64,000 nt of DNA, from assembly GCF_016920785.2 (NCBI RefSeq), contig NW_024609835.1, forward strand, positions 87,516,243 to 87,580,242. Direction: 5' to 3'. Made by a program: the position numbers and the translations under genes. The DNA is from Ixodes scapularis. Lineage: Eukaryota; Arthropoda; Arachnida; Ixodida; Ixodidae. Below are positions 10,886 through 22,488 of this stretch, piece by piece. How positions within the stretch are numbered: position 1 is the stretch's first letter; each line of letters begins with the position of its first letter. The notes beneath the pieces are model-generated. The model did no database searches, was not told the origin of the DNA, and was given only the letters and a program-made list of their open reading frames with translations.

Positions 10886-11560
10886 ACCACTGGATGTCCA
10901 TTGGACATCCGATAGATATCCGCTCAAGATATTCGGACGTCCCCAGGAGATCCGTAGCCGTCCGACGGACGTCCCCAGGACATCCGTCAGAGTGCCAAAG
11001 GTAACAAATTTGCATGTCCGTCGGACATCCAAAATGGGATCCTTCTGCAGGCCAATTTCGGATATTCGGATGGCATGCCTGAATTCATTCTACTTTAGCC
11101 CAGATATCTTGTAAACCAGTCAAAGAACTAACCTGAGCCAATTTCTACAGGGCAGAATTTCTTCGGATATCCCGTGAACATCCGATAGAGATCCGATTCA
11201 GATATATCGAACATCCGAGGGACATCCGTATACGTCCGACGAACATCCCCAGGACATCCGACAGAGCGCCAAAGCGAACAAAATTGCACATCCGTTGGAC
11301 ATCCAAAATGGGATCCCTCTGCAAGCCAATTTCGGATATCCCGGGAACATCCGATAGAGATCCAATTCAGATCCACCGAACATCCGTGTACGTCCGACGA
11401 ACATCCCCAGGACATCCGACAGAGCGCCCAAGCGAACAAAATTGCACGTCCGTCGGACATCCGCAATGGGGATCCCATTGCGGATGTCCGACGTACGTGC
11501 AATTCTGTTCTGCAGACCAGTTTTGGATATTCAGATGGCATGCCTAAATCCGTTCTACTC
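10886..11560. repeat. degenerate tandem repeat rich in GGACATCC
   Basis: Blocks such as CATCCCCAGGACATCCG followed by GAGCGCCAAAGCGAAC recur at about 10972, 11246 and 11402, and GGACATCCAAAATGGG recurs at about 11024 and 11296. The two clearest units are ~156 bp apart. Short inverted pieces also occur (11440-11500). The 3140-3236 repeat shares the motif. Confidence 0.75.
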
Positions 11561-11759
11561 TTGCCTGGATATGTTGTAACCAGTCAAAGGACGACCCTGA
11601 GCCAATTTATAATGGCAATATGGTTTTATTACTACACTAGTGTCCTAACCATACAGGTGCTTCTAGTGGCCCTACTCTTCTGATTCATCTCGGAGGTTGG
11701 TGTTCAATCTTTACACATTGGGAAATCATCTTGCCCTGTGTCATCTTGCAGCTGTCTTT

Positions 11760-12290
11760 TCATGGCCCTAACAAAGAACCAAAGAAGGTATCAGTGCGGG
11801 AAATTTCATAGTACATCCAGAAAGTACCTGAAATTGTGTAACATACTGTAAGGTGACAATCCCCGGCGTGGGCAGGTCCTCTCTGCACCGTATGGCCCTA
11901 AGAAAACAAGTTGGAGACGGTATCGGTATGAGTGAAGGTAAATTTTGCAACACTTGGAGGTTACCTGTTGCTGAGTAGTGTAGTGTAAGGTGTTCGTCCC
12001 TGGCATGGCAAGGTCATTTCTGCACCAAAATGAAGAAGAGATGAGTGCACGCAACTTTCACACCAGAATCGGAACGTACCTGTAGCTGAGTGGCATGGTC
12101 TAAGGTGCTACTCCCTGGTGTGGTGGGCAGCCCTTGCTACACCGTATGGACCTAACAAATCAAGTTGAAGAAAGTATGAGTAGACAAACTTCACGACACT
12201 TTTAAAACCTTTTACTAGCCGAATAGCATAGTGCAAGGTACTAACTATTTTACCATAACATGGCAAAGAGCAAACGCTGCAGCCCCGCAA
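11760..12290. repeat. ~125-bp tandem repeat array, about four degenerate units
   Basis: Each unit holds a block like AAGTTGGAGAC..ATGAGTG, an AACTTTC/AATTTTG block, a TACCTG..GTA..GTGTAAGGTG block and a CCCTGGCGTGGGCAGG-like block followed by CACCGTATGGCCCTA. Units begin near 11774, 11908, 12030 and 12158. A further partial unit at about 13140-13217 shows that the array was later split by insertions. Confidence 0.75.
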
Positions 12291-12440
12291 GACAGTCAGA
12301 GCGAGTTACATCACAATGTAGCCGTCGAGCATTCCTCCCGTGGAGTGCTGTCATGTACTTTGCTCTGTCACTTTATTTGGCTCACAGGGGCCATAGCTTT
12401 CACCCTTAGCCAAGTTATGGTGAAGCGGAGTGTACCATAA

Positions 12441-12744
12441 AGGTGCGTTCCCACCGGCGATGCAATCTAGTCGCGCGATAACTTTCATCGCAAAAGCGAC
12501 CATCGCGGGCAAAAAGCGACGCGATTTGAGCAGTCGCTACTTGACCCGACTTTTTTGCGATGCGATCTAGTCGCGGAGCGGCTGAGCCAATCAACGGCAT
12601 TCGGAGCGAGAGTTTTCGAGAAACAACTCGCCAACGAAGGCGTTGGACTCGCTCATCGCGCATGCCGGTGTGACCATCTAACTTTTTTGCGATGCGATCC
12701 AGTCGCATAGCGCGACTGCTTACATCGCTGGTGGGAATGCGCCT
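12441..12744. mobile_element. MITE with TAA target duplication (PIF/Harbinger-like)
   Basis: Terminal inverted repeats of ~35 bp begin AGGTGCGTTCCCACC on the left and AGGCGCATTCCCACC (complement) on the right, then GGCGATG / AGCGATG. Flanking TAA is duplicated at 12438-12440 and 12745-12747. A 3-bp TAA/TTA target is typical of PIF/Harbinger. The element is 304 bp and non-coding. The interior repeats GCGATGCGATC-type words next to both ends. Confidence 0.8.
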
Positions 12745-12775
12745 TAAGAGTGGTAACTTGGGCGAGTTGGTGATG

Positions 12776-13120
12776 CCATTAAAACCAAAAAAAAAAGTGC
12801 AAAAATTGGACGAAGGATGAGTGAGAGGAATGTAAGCGACAAGCGCCGACTTGCAACTGAATTTTTATTAGAAAAAGACATGAAACCCTCGAACCACCAA
12901 AACATGAAACACCGCTAATCTTATCAATGTGATTACAATATTGCTTCCTAACGGTGTCCTTATAAAGCAATATTGTAATCACATTGATAAGATTGGCAGT
13001 GTTTCGTGGTTTGAGGATTTCATGTTTCTTCCCAATAAAAATTCAGCTGTAAGTCAGCACCTGTCGTGTACATTCCTCTCACTCGTCCTTTGTCTCATTT
13101 TTGCACTTTTTTTGGTTGTA
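12776..13120. mobile_element. foldback element, arms ~160 bp
   Basis: The left arm from about 12779 (AAAACCAAAAAAAAAAGTGC) to about 12948 is the reverse complement, with some changes, of about 12958-13117 (ending GCACTTTTTTTGGTTG). Arms pair through CTTATCAATGTGATTAC at the tip, leaving a loop of about 10-20 nt. No target duplication could be fixed. Non-coding. Confidence 0.8.
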
Positions 13121-13217
13121 ACAGAGTGTAGTCTTTGCCGGGGGGGAGGGCTTATTTCTACATGTTGTGCCCCTAGCAAAACCATGTGAAGGGATGAGTG
13201 CAGGTAACTTTCATTAA

Positions 13218-13547
13218 AGGGAAGATGGGGCACTTCTAGATTTGAGAAAAAACGCTTGAATTGCGTTCATTTGGCCTTTAGAATAACAGATATCAAAATT
13301 ATATTTCAATGCGACGCGCCGGAGAGCCACAACAGCAATTTCAAAATAGGGCTGAAGCCCCGCCCCCCTAGCCTTGGGCAGCCAAAAGAGCCGTCGATGA
13401 CGTCACGGACAGCGACTGTCTTTCGCGTTTTTCTCGCTTTTAACAATACTTACGCAGCAAATGGTTTGGGTATTCGGGTTCACGGGGTAAAAATACACTA
13501 GAATTCACTTCTAACTCATTTTTTCCAAGAAGCTCCGTAGCTTCCCT
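13218..13547. mobile_element. TTAA-target MITE, copy A
   Basis: Flanked by TTAA at 13214-13217 and 13548-13551. Ends read AGGGAAGATGGGGCACTTC and, complemented, AGGGAAGCTACGGAGCTTC. TTAA targets fit piggyBac or Kolobok relatives; the ends alone do not decide. It is inserted in the tail of the ~125-bp tandem array. Confidence 0.65.
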
Positions 13548-14507
13548 TTAAGGAAATTTTACCATATTTGCCACACAGTTTGAACCTGAGGTGAATATTA
13601 AAGATGCCTATACAACACTGGTTCCATACTTGAAAAATAGGCACTAAACACAAGCCTTTGAACTGTAATTTTGTGGCTAATTACCAAAAAATGTTGCTTC
13701 ACAGGTCTGCAAACAAATAGGCACATAACAATGCTCAAACTTGCCTTGTACACGACTTGACTGGTAGTAAAAAAGGTTAGCACATTCCATAGTAGAAATT
13801 ACCAGGGGCATTTTTATGGTCCATTGACTCCGTTAATGCCCGCTCACTGGCCTTTCGTGAAAATACAAAAAAAAAAAAAAATGGGTTTAATAAAAAGTCA
13901 AAAATAAATTTGTTCTCAAAAGTGGAGTGCCACTCAAATACAAAAGCAGTGTTAAATGTAGTTGCACACCTTCTTTCTCACAAATCCACAGTAGGCCATT
14001 TCCTGCCATCTATGGAGTGCATCCAGTGTACGACGAGGCACCAAGAAAGTGATCCGTGCAAGGAAATTGAACATATCCATGGTGAAATTACGTTCTTAAA
14101 TTGCATCATACTGTAGGCCCGTAATCATCTGGGTGCACTTTGCAGTGATTGGACTAGAATGTGCTCTGCAAGAGGGCAGACGTGCATGCATTTTTCAGAG
14201 GTAGGATATATATAGCGATGTTAATCACGAAACTGCCAAAGAAAAGTGCAGACATGGTGGTGTGCCTTCATGTGTGTGCAGATAGTATAAAATCAACATC
14301 AGAGTTTATGTATGGTATTAACAACAACATATATCTGATTAATTGAGAATCTTTAATTTTACTGTGCTAAACACTGTGCACTATGCACCTGCTTGAAATC
14401 CACTGTAGGAATGCAAATACGGTATAGGCGCTATTTCGCATTTTGCTTCTGCAGGTTCGAGTTCAGCACCAAACTATGCCCCATGAAAGCACACATTGAC
14501 CCACCAT
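13548..14507. other. non-coding stretch, nothing recognised
   Basis: AT-rich, no domain, no clear terminal repeats. A 14-nt A run lies at about 13867-13880. Confidence 0.5.
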
Positions 14508-14640
14508 GATCCACTTTATTCTAAACGCGAGGCTTTCAGCGCCCCCGCCAAGCACGCGCGAGCGTGCAGTGCAAGCAAAGGTTCAGGGGAACATGCTTGT
14601 GCTAGTAGCTTCTGCTTCATTTGCACACGAAGTGAAACAT
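14508..14640. repeat. MITE-like repeat related to the copy at 44853-45020
   Basis: The block TTTCAGCGCCCCCGCCAAGC followed by ACGCGCGAGCGTGCAGTGC is shared, inverted, with 44853-45020. Short inverted ends (CACTTTATTCTAAACGCGAG against CTTCATTTGC..GAAGTG) are weak. Non-coding. Confidence 0.5.
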
Positions 14641-16046
14641 TAGTAGCTTCGATGTGTAAATAAAACGCACAAAAAAAAAAAATACGATTAAACTTTGGAG
14701 AGCAAATTCCTTGGCCTACTTTATGATTGAAAAAGCCTGAGACTGAGGAACACATATAAGGGGAAAAACACACACGGCCCCAAACATAGCTGGAGTTCTA
14801 GCCGAACTCGCTTGCACCCGAGAGACGAAGCAGCCCTCTGACACCGTACCCGGGCTGCACGGCGCGGCGTCAGGTCCACATCGACAACACAGCAGCTCCA
14901 ACACCCTCACGTTCTCAGGCCTCAAAAACACAATTGTTCGCTGTCCCTGAGAACAGCCCAACGTCTAACTTCCAAAAAGTCACTCACCTTCCGATTCCCT
15001 TGTAGCCGTGCTCGATGAAATGGAGAATAGTGGCGAGCCGGAGGCTGTCAACCACCGGTCCTAAATCGAGACTCGCACTTGCTTGCTTGCACAGACTTGA
15101 GAAGGGCTCATTCGTGTCCGCTCGGTTATAATCTTTAAATTTTAAAAGTGAAAATAACACTCCCGAAAGGAGAACGCGAGCGCGGTAGCAGGATAACAGC
15201 AGAGACAGCGTTGGCGGCGGTACTGGCGGGCCGAAAAAGGCGCCATTGACTAGAATAATTCTGCAGTAAATACATATGAAGCTTTTTCCTGATATTTCCA
15301 GATATTAGCTATTTATTTAAAGAAATTTCTTTTACAACTGAATATAAAATGTTGCTGAATTTATTTCGTCAGTAACGTTTTAATATTAGGGTCTACGCGT
15401 TTACTTTTCATTTCTCTCATTTACTGCGGAGATGCACGCCTCAGAAGTCAGGGAAGTGCAGCTTCTAGTTTCCTCCTAACATCGCGATGACGCTAACGAC
15501 GCGGCGCGTTGCGGAAGAAGGGCAAACTAAGTACCGTGTTGGCGCGGCACTCGCAACAGATGGCGCGGTACTCGCCACAGATGGCGTACCCCCCTCCCCT
15601 CCAAACACACACAAGACACAACACACACAAAAACCGCCCCGTCAAAACGGTTCCCCATCTCCGTCTTCTTCTGTTCCTTTCTTTTTTTTTTTTTTTTCGT
15701 TTTTTTCCGACTTAGCTGTTTTGGCGTACGCTTTGCGCGAAAGCACTGAGCTTCCCCTCCCACATGGGGCTGCTTTGTGCAAAAAAGTAAGACACGGATT
15801 GTGCTTTTGTAGTGGAGCACTATCGCCACTGAAGCGGCGATACTAAAAATTGGAACCACCACAAGGTCGACGTTTCAAACGCGCTGCGCAGCACCGCTAA
15901 TGAGCTTTTGTTTCTCATGCCGTGCAGCTTTTGAACGCTGTACGTTTCTCTTACCAGAAGTAAAAAAGAACACGTCACTTTCTCCCGGAATACCGCGATT
16001 CCGCCGTGTAATCGCATAACGGTTCAGAGTTGCGCTTGTTGGTACA
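14641..16046. other. non-coding stretch, nothing recognised
   Basis: Contains a direct repeat of CAGATGGCGCGGTACTCG-type words near 15545-15590, an ACACA-rich run at about 15600-15640, and a T run at about 15681-15698. Reading frames through these are low complexity. Confidence 0.45.
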
Positions 16047-16047
16047 T

Positions 16048-17363
16048 ACTTGTAAATATATCAGCTTGAACTTTAGAAATAACTAGAACACAAAGACAGA
16101 AAGGACAGGATATGACACACAGCTGACTACCAACGATGTTTTAGTGTAAACTTCTTCCTTGCGCTTTTGCTCCTTCCTTTTGAGTCCCAAGCGGAGCGCG
16201 ATAAACCTATTATATAAATTGCCCTATTCCACTATTTTGTTTATTTATTTTTATTTATTGATACTACTATCTTCTTCGGGAGATGTGGTAGGAGGGGGTA
16301 CATAATGTTGTATAAAGGCATACATTTCTAGTCATTTTAGCACACGCGAATAAGGCAATCAATGTCATCATTATACAGTATTAAATAAAAATTAGAGCAA
16401 AAAAAAAAAAAAACAACCTACAAGAAATACCGTCAATCGCAGCAGTTACAGAAACTATTAAAGATCACTTCTGATATTTACACTTATACAAAAATATATA
16501 CAAATCATTTGCACAGTATTCCTAGCAAATTATTGTTTTTGCTGTTGCTGTTTGGGGCGTGACATTCCGTAGTTATTGTCTTTCTTTTTTGTGTATGGTG
16601 ATTGATGGCGTGCTGACACAATCCTTGGCGTGCTCCTCGATGGCGAGCGCCTCGAGCATTTTGCGTGCATGAGGATTGTTGTTTCTTGCAAGAATGGGGG
16701 TACTGTTCAAAGCTACACTGCACTGGCATGTCCTCCAATGAGCTGCCAGATGTCCTGCCGCTGTACCCTTCAGAGACTCTGCATGCTCACGGGCTCTGTC
16801 GTTGATACATCGGCCTGTTTGGCCGATGTAGCATTTCCCGCAAAACAGGGGAATGTGGTACACCACTCCTGTTGTGCATGGGAGATACTGCGTTCTGTGG
16901 GCCGTGTTGCAGAATTTTTTCTTTCTTTTTCGGTTCAGTTCACTGCACATATAGTATGCTTTGTTGGGCGCGGAGCATACTACTTGTACGTCATTTCTTG
17001 CTGCAGTCTTTTTCAATTTGTGGGTAATTCCATGAATGTACGGTAGCACCACGATCTTCCTTCGAGTTTTGTCTGCGTCTCCGTTCTCCTGCCTTGTATG
17101 CTTCAATTTTTTGCAGATGTTTTCACAGACTGGCACCATAAGACTAGTTGGATATCCCGAATCTCGTAGGCGGCACATCTGTTTTTCAAAACTTTGCCCT
17201 ATTTGATGCTCACACGATTTGTGAGACTCAAAAGGAAGGAGCAAAAGTGCAAGGAAGAAGTTTACACTAAAACATCGTTGGTAGTCAGCTGTGTGTCATA
17301 TCCTGTCCTTCCTGTCTTTGTGTTCTGGTTATTTCTAAAGTTCAAGCTGATATATTTACAAGT
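16048..17363 (-). mobile_element. Penelope-like element remnant flanked by inverted repeats
   Basis: Segments 16048-16186 and 17224-17363 are inverted copies (about 95% alike; both contain GACACACAGCTGACTACC and AACATCGTTGGTAGTC complementarity). The right arm leads into the reading frame 17244-16573, and its tail already encodes the first residues, so the left arm is an inverted, truncated copy of the element's 5' part. Head-to-head partial copies of this kind are a known feature of Penelope-like elements. The reverse transcriptase is missing. The zone 16200-16570, with a TTTATTTATTTTT run, is the 3' side. Confidence 0.75.
16573..17244 (-). pseudogene. Penelope-like element GIY-YIG endonuclease domain (C-terminal part)
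   Basis: About 223 uninterrupted codons; the frame has no ATG near its beginning and opens inside the flanking inverted repeat. The GIY-YIG signature is visible as GVVYHIP at about 126-132 and CYIGQTGR at about 138-145, then NDRAREH at 148-154. Upstream, LPYIHGITHKLKK and VQVVCSAPNK are the usual linker between RT and endonuclease in Penelope-like elements. The C-terminal HxxAHW region is also present. In intact elements this nuclease nicks target DNA for reverse transcription; here the RT is gone, so the copy cannot move by itself. The frame is free of stops, which suggests modest age. Confidence 0.85.
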
Positions 17364-17375
17364 GTAATCGCAAAC

Positions 17376-17738
17376 CAAAAATCTAACTATTTCCCAATCC
17401 GCAGCCGCATATGGCGACAACGAAAACCATGGCGTGATACACAAGATTTTAAGTAATTTGAAACGAAAAAATACTTTTAAAAGTCCGTATTCAGTACCCT
17501 AGCTGAAATGCGGGAGATGTGACTGTCAGCAAAAGCAAAGCTGTTTAGTGCGTGGGTAACACAATAAATGAGTCTTACTAAACAAAATAATTACAGCTAA
17601 AAATCTTTAAAAACAAACAAACAAATCAAAGGAACCACTAGAAAGATTTTTTTTTTTTAGAATAACCGGGAGTGAGAAATATATTTGGAAAATGTTTGAA
17701 GAAACAGTCGACCCATTGCAATACGTTTCTCTAATTAA
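17376..17738. other. AT-rich spacer, nothing recognised
   Basis: Sequence between the Penelope-like remnant and the next MITE. No domain or repeat is evident. Confidence 0.5.
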
Positions 17739-18389
17739 AGGGGTCATGAAACGCTTTTCCAACTTTTTCCTGTTTAGCTTTCCTCCTCAACTCATAAATT
17801 GCCCATTCCACCAAACAGTTAAAGAAGACGAAAAGAAGGGAGGCCCCTCTCGCTCGGAATCTGGTTTGTGTAATCCCGGACACATCCATTCTCCCCCTAG
17901 AAGATTAGCCGGTCGTTCAAAATTCAGACAAAAGTTGCTTTCCCCACCCCGTTCATCCCGAAGCTGACAGTGCTGTTGAAGCTACGTGCTCGTTGGGCCA
18001 GCCACATTTGCCACGTGAGCGTGGCAAATGTGGCTGCAGAGAATGAAGTCAGGTGATGAAAGGGAGGCGGCTAATTGGTCCGGCAAGCGCGTAGCTTCCA
18101 GCACAATGTCAGCTTAGGGGTGAAGGGATTAAGTGAGGTCCGGTTGCGTGTGACGTCAGTTTGGACCCGATGATGCGCTTTTGAGACCGCGGATGTATCA
18201 CAGTGAAAAGGCAGAGAGGTTGCGAAGGGGAGGAGGTACGAAATAGTCCCCTGTTTTCAAATTTTCGCACTGAAAGTCGGGCTTTTGACCTTCTACCTTT
18301 TTTTCTTTTGGTCCACTGAACGATGTGCTATTCGTAAAATTCCAATCTAAAATGATTTATCCCAACCCAAAAATCGTTTCATGGGCCCT
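17739..18389. mobile_element. TTAA-target MITE, copy B (651 bp)
   Basis: TTAA flanks at 17735-17738 and 18390-18393. Ends read AGGGGTCATGAAACG and, complemented, AGGGCCCATGAAACG, then TTTT. An internal hairpin CCACATTTGCCACG / CGTGGCAAATGTGG lies at about 18001-18033. Non-coding; superfamily piggyBac or Kolobok by target only. Confidence 0.8.
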
Positions 18390-18561
18390 TTAACAAACGA
18401 AGTAGGAGGGGGGGGGGGGAGGGGGAATCTTAAACAGTCGACTGAACAAATCATTAAAATAAATTTTGGAGCGATGTATGGCCCGGGGATAATAAAAAAA
18501 CTTTTTTTTTTTCAATTACGAGTTTATGTGACCAGAAGTATATTTGTAATGATAATGTGGC

Positions 18562-18967
18562 TAGGGTGACCAGACGTCCCGTTTTGGCCGGGGCAGTCCC
18601 GTTTTTGAGATCCGCTTCTGCCGTCCCGTCTTTTTGTCCCAATAAAGAATCATGTTCCGTTTTCGAGACATGATTCTTTTTTTTTCTTCTCTTTTTCTTT
18701 GTCTATATAACTGTGCAGACTTTTACAACCGAGTCTTGTAGGATAAAGTCCTGCTTAGGAAACTTCAGTCGTCGGCAAAATACACCCACACCAACGAAGG
18801 ACGCGAAGCAGTGTGACTGTTCCCTAGACTTTAGGGCTTAGCGCAATATGGTAACATTTTGAAATGAGAGCAGTTATTTCATTAAAATTTTCCCCCAATC
18901 TCAATCTTTAGCCCCCGCCCCCCGCTGGGATGTCCCGTTGTCTACCTTGAGGAATATGGTCACCCTA
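18562..18967. mobile_element. non-autonomous hAT element with 8-bp target duplication
   Basis: The 8-bp duplication AATGTGGC is exact at 18554-18561 and 18968-18975. Ends read TAGGGTGACCAGACGTCC and, complemented, TAGGGTGACCATATTCC. An internal hairpin AAAGAATCATG / CATGATTCTTT lies near 18643-18680. 406 bp, non-coding. An 8-bp duplication and such short ends are typical of hAT. Confidence 0.88.
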
Positions 18968-18975
18968 AATGTGGC

Positions 18976-19978
18976 ACAGGAACAATTAAGTTTCTCAAAG
19001 GTTGATCAGTAAATCATTTGAATGCAGGCAGTGAGATGCATCCTTATTTTCTTTTCAATTTCTTATAAGTTGTCACAAATGCGGCTAGGATTCCGCGTGT
19101 TTTCAGAGTTTATTTCTCGTGAATTCGGAGGGTGTGTTTTGGAGTTTGTTTTTCGCTGAAAATTCCGGGTTTATCAGAGGTATTTTTTTGTCAAATTCCC
19201 AATATTTTAAATTCGGATTTCATATTTCTGCGTTCTTATAATTAAAAAAAAATTCAAAAACAAAATGAAGTCCGGAATCTGGATACCGTGACCCACTGTC
19301 TTGAAGGAACCTCAAAGGGCAAACCCCTTTTGTGAGTGGTTTTATATATTTCAAAGGAACTTGAAGCGGCATGTCCTCAGGGCCAGTGACAGTGTGCTCG
19401 TTAAGTTTATTTGTAAAACACCGTTTTTTTTTTTGTTTTTTTTTTTCTTTTTTGTGTGTTTATGGCTTCAAAATTTCGTGTTTTTTTTTTTTTAGAAAAA
19501 TCTACATTGGCGGAAAGTGTACCGGCGATTGTTCTTAGATTTTTTTCAGATTTGCCCGAAAACACAGAACCCTCACGAATGACCGTCAGGCAAATAAATC
19601 CTAGAGGAAATGGAAAGGAAGGCGGAGTTTTGACGACTGTCATGTTCGATTCGCGATCAACCTCGAACCTTTAGCGACAGGTCGTCGATACTTTTTTGAG
19701 TAATCTACGTATAACATAACCAGTCAAAATATAAAAGAATGTTTAGTATTTATCGCCAAGAATTTTGTAAACATTCCCAAACATGCCTTTGCAGCCCCAA
19801 TCTTTCATTATTTTTCTCTCGAGTAGAGTTTTGGGAGTACATCGGATTCAAATTTCAAATTGATGCCATATACATGTCTTCCAAGCGAAGTATAATTTAT
19901 ATATTGAGAAAAAAAACTATGAAAAATTACAGGTTTTCAAATTTGGTACAAGGTCTGCACGCTGTGAAGAAAAACACA

Positions 19979-20037
<59 letters not shown>

Positions 20038-20758
20038 GACTGTTTGACATTAATTTGTTGTCCTTCTTCGTGAGGAGGAAATGTAGTCTCGATTGCCAAG
20101 CTTCTAAATGGTTAGAACCTTGCGCGGATAATAGTTTGTTTGATCACCCGCATCCGATCCACACCCGCAGACTTTGTGTATACGCATCCGAACCACATCC
20201 GCAAAATTCAGAACCGCACCCGACACGCAATCCATGCATTCATGTTACACCAAAAAATCGAGCGTGATTAAAAAAAGAAAGAAAAAAAAGCATCAGGCCG
20301 TTTGCTTTTTTTTACACAAAGAACTCTTCGAGTCAAGGCTGGGTTGCACACTTGTGACTGGCGCCATATAGCCTTGGAACACTGGCATTTCCGTATATTT
20401 CCTATTTATGTCGCGCATCATTCTTACTTCCTTGGCTTGAAAAGCTTTTGATCATGTTATATCTTATAAATGACCTTTTCTCGTGGAGTATACGTACTTA
20501 TGATCTCGCAAATATCGCAAAACCTTCTGTCTAATGAAGTGCAGTTCCAGAGTCACCTCGTAAATAGCACCAGAATGCCAGTGATTCTCTCGTCGGAAGA
20601 AATCACAAGAACTCGGTCGTAAGCATACGCAAGTGTGTAAACGGGCCTTCGGAATACACGGTTAAAGTCATTTTATCATATTGTGTTTTATCGAATTTAT
20701 ATTTCAAGCGATCATCCTTCCAACACGTGGCGTCGCTGGAAAGATGTTTGCGTGTTAT

Positions 20759-20793
<35 letters not shown>

Positions 20794-21180
20794 GGAGGAG
20801 GAGGAGGAGGGAGAGGGAATCGTGCTGGCAGTTTGCGACACTCTGCCCAAAAGATGTACTCTAAAAAAAAACTTTTAACTCTTTTCTTTTTTTTTTCCTT
20901 TTTTTTTTTTTTTGCTTTGTAACCCCACATTTTACGCAGACGCGTGTTTTCTCACCATAAATATTGATAAAGGGCAAACTAATAATATTGTGTCATTTGA
21001 TTTAGGTCAAACAATAAAAAAGTAAGAAAAGAAAAACAGTCTCTCACCGCAGCGGTGCACCACTGGGAAAATATCACAATATTCAATAATGGCAAAACGT
21101 TTATTGATTTCAGTTTGAAACACGAACCCGCGACTGTGTGCTCCGAACCGCACACTTAGCGATACCTTGGCAACTCTAAG

Positions 21181-21220
<40 letters not shown>

Positions 21221-21971
21221 GCGCACATTATTTTTTGTGAGGTTTTTACTTTGTTCTGGCTTGTACGTTTTAGCTTTCTTTGCCCACAAAACGTTATTTT
21301 TTCTGGGGACAACATTTTTGGCGAGATAGTACGCATTTTGTGAGAATCAGTTCTTTCTTGGCGTACCCTTCATTGGAAACTATAGCAATCTTTTGTGAGA
21401 ATCAGTTCTTTCTTGGCGTACCCTTCATTGGAAACATTTTTAAGGGTAATTTGCTCCCCACAAAGCACTCAATGCTGTACAGGGAGTTCCCGAGGAAAGA
21501 GAAACGTGTTTCTTGGCCCAGATAAATAAACTACGTATGCATCGCAGAAAGCTCGAACTCCGTGAAAATGTGAAGCTGTTGGGATAGAACGCGAAAGTTT
21601 GAGAATACGACGGTGCGTGGAATAAAGGGTAATTAATACAAGCTAATTTTTTCTATGAGCCGACGTCCACCTAAGCCTAATATCATCAAAACAAGATATG
21701 ATATTTTCAACGCTTGTGGGATTTATATCAGTAAAAAAACACTTGTCAACAAGAAAGGGAATATTGTTTTCTTTCTTGTTGACAAGCTTGTTTTACTGAA
21801 AACTAAACTTAATTACCACGATCCGCTGATGGGGTGGCCGCTACATCTAGCCAGAAGCGTGTTTCTAGTGCAGATAATCAGTGCCGGCCCCCAAAAAGTA
21901 CCTGTATTTGACCACTTTTTTTACGGGGCGCAGGCGAATAATCATCATACACCGCCGTCGAAAAGCACTGT
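18976..21971. other. repeat-rich non-coding stretch with long homopolymers
   Basis: Holds T runs (19424-19456, 19479-19491), a (TC)n-(TA)n-T run at about 19978-20037, 34 consecutive G at 20759-20792 followed by (GGA)n, T runs at 20887-20915, and about 37 A at 21183-21219. A 46-bp block (TGTGAGAATCAGTTCTTTC then TTGGCGTACCCTTCATTGG) is repeated directly at about 21339 and 21393. A hairpin with arms AACACTTGTCAACAAGAAAG and complement lies at about 21736-21793. No gene is recognised. Confidence 0.6.
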
Positions 21972-22071
21972 NNNNNNNNNNNNNNNNNNNNNNNNNNNNN
22001 NNNNNNNNNNNNNNNNNNNNNNNNNNNNNNNNNNNNNNNNNNNNNNNNNNNNNNNNNNNNNNNNNNNNNNN
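21972..22071. other. assembly gap (100 N)
   Basis: Exactly 100 undetermined bases, the usual size for a gap of unknown length. It abuts the left arm of a long inverted repeat. Confidence 0.99.
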
Positions 22072-22175
22072 AGTCCTTCGCGTAATACCTTACGACTCAG
22101 CAAGTATATAAAAAAAGAAGGAAACTTAAGCGAAAGCAAAAGTTGGCGATATGAATGTTTACTAAGGCCTCTTCT

Positions 22176-22236
22176 CTTAGCACACCCGACCGGACATTGG
22201 GAGGCCCAGAGTTCAAATCCTGGCTCCGCCAATTTT
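22176..22236 (+). repeat. tRNA-like SINE fragment
   Basis: CTTAGCACACCCGACCGGAC is followed by TTGGGAGGCCCAG, a B-box-like AGTTCAAATCC and CTGGCTCCGCCAA. The 5' half is missing here. At 48401-48431 the complementary 5' half (GGTGGCCGAGTG..) of the same SINE type is seen. Confidence 0.5.
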
Positions 22237-22363
22237 TGGCTTTCGGCGGGTTCCTGAAAACTTGGATTCTTTAATTCATTGGATTAAGTACGGTTCATTC
22301 ATCTGCACATATTCGTTTATATCCCCCTCGGAGACCACGTACGATGACGTGAAGTGCCCGTGT

Positions 22364-22365
<2 letters not shown>

Positions 22366-22402
<37 letters not shown>

Positions 22403-22488
22403 GACGTCCAGTGAATACACCCCATATCTATATATATATATAAATGACGTCCAGTGAATACACCCCATATATATATATATATATATAT
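22366..22488. repeat. TA microsatellite with two inverted copies of a MITE end
   Basis: (TA)n tracts at about 22366-22398, 22427-22440 and 22467-22488 separate two direct copies of AAATGACGTCCAGTGAATAC, each the reverse complement of the left end of the MITE that follows at 22489. The three blocks can pair as alternative hairpins. Confidence 0.8.

Noticed and set aside
10384..11547. Several open frames of 77-137 codons on both strands
   Set aside because: They are translations of minisatellite and tandem-repeat units (Ser-Pro-His or Asp-Val-Arg periodicity).
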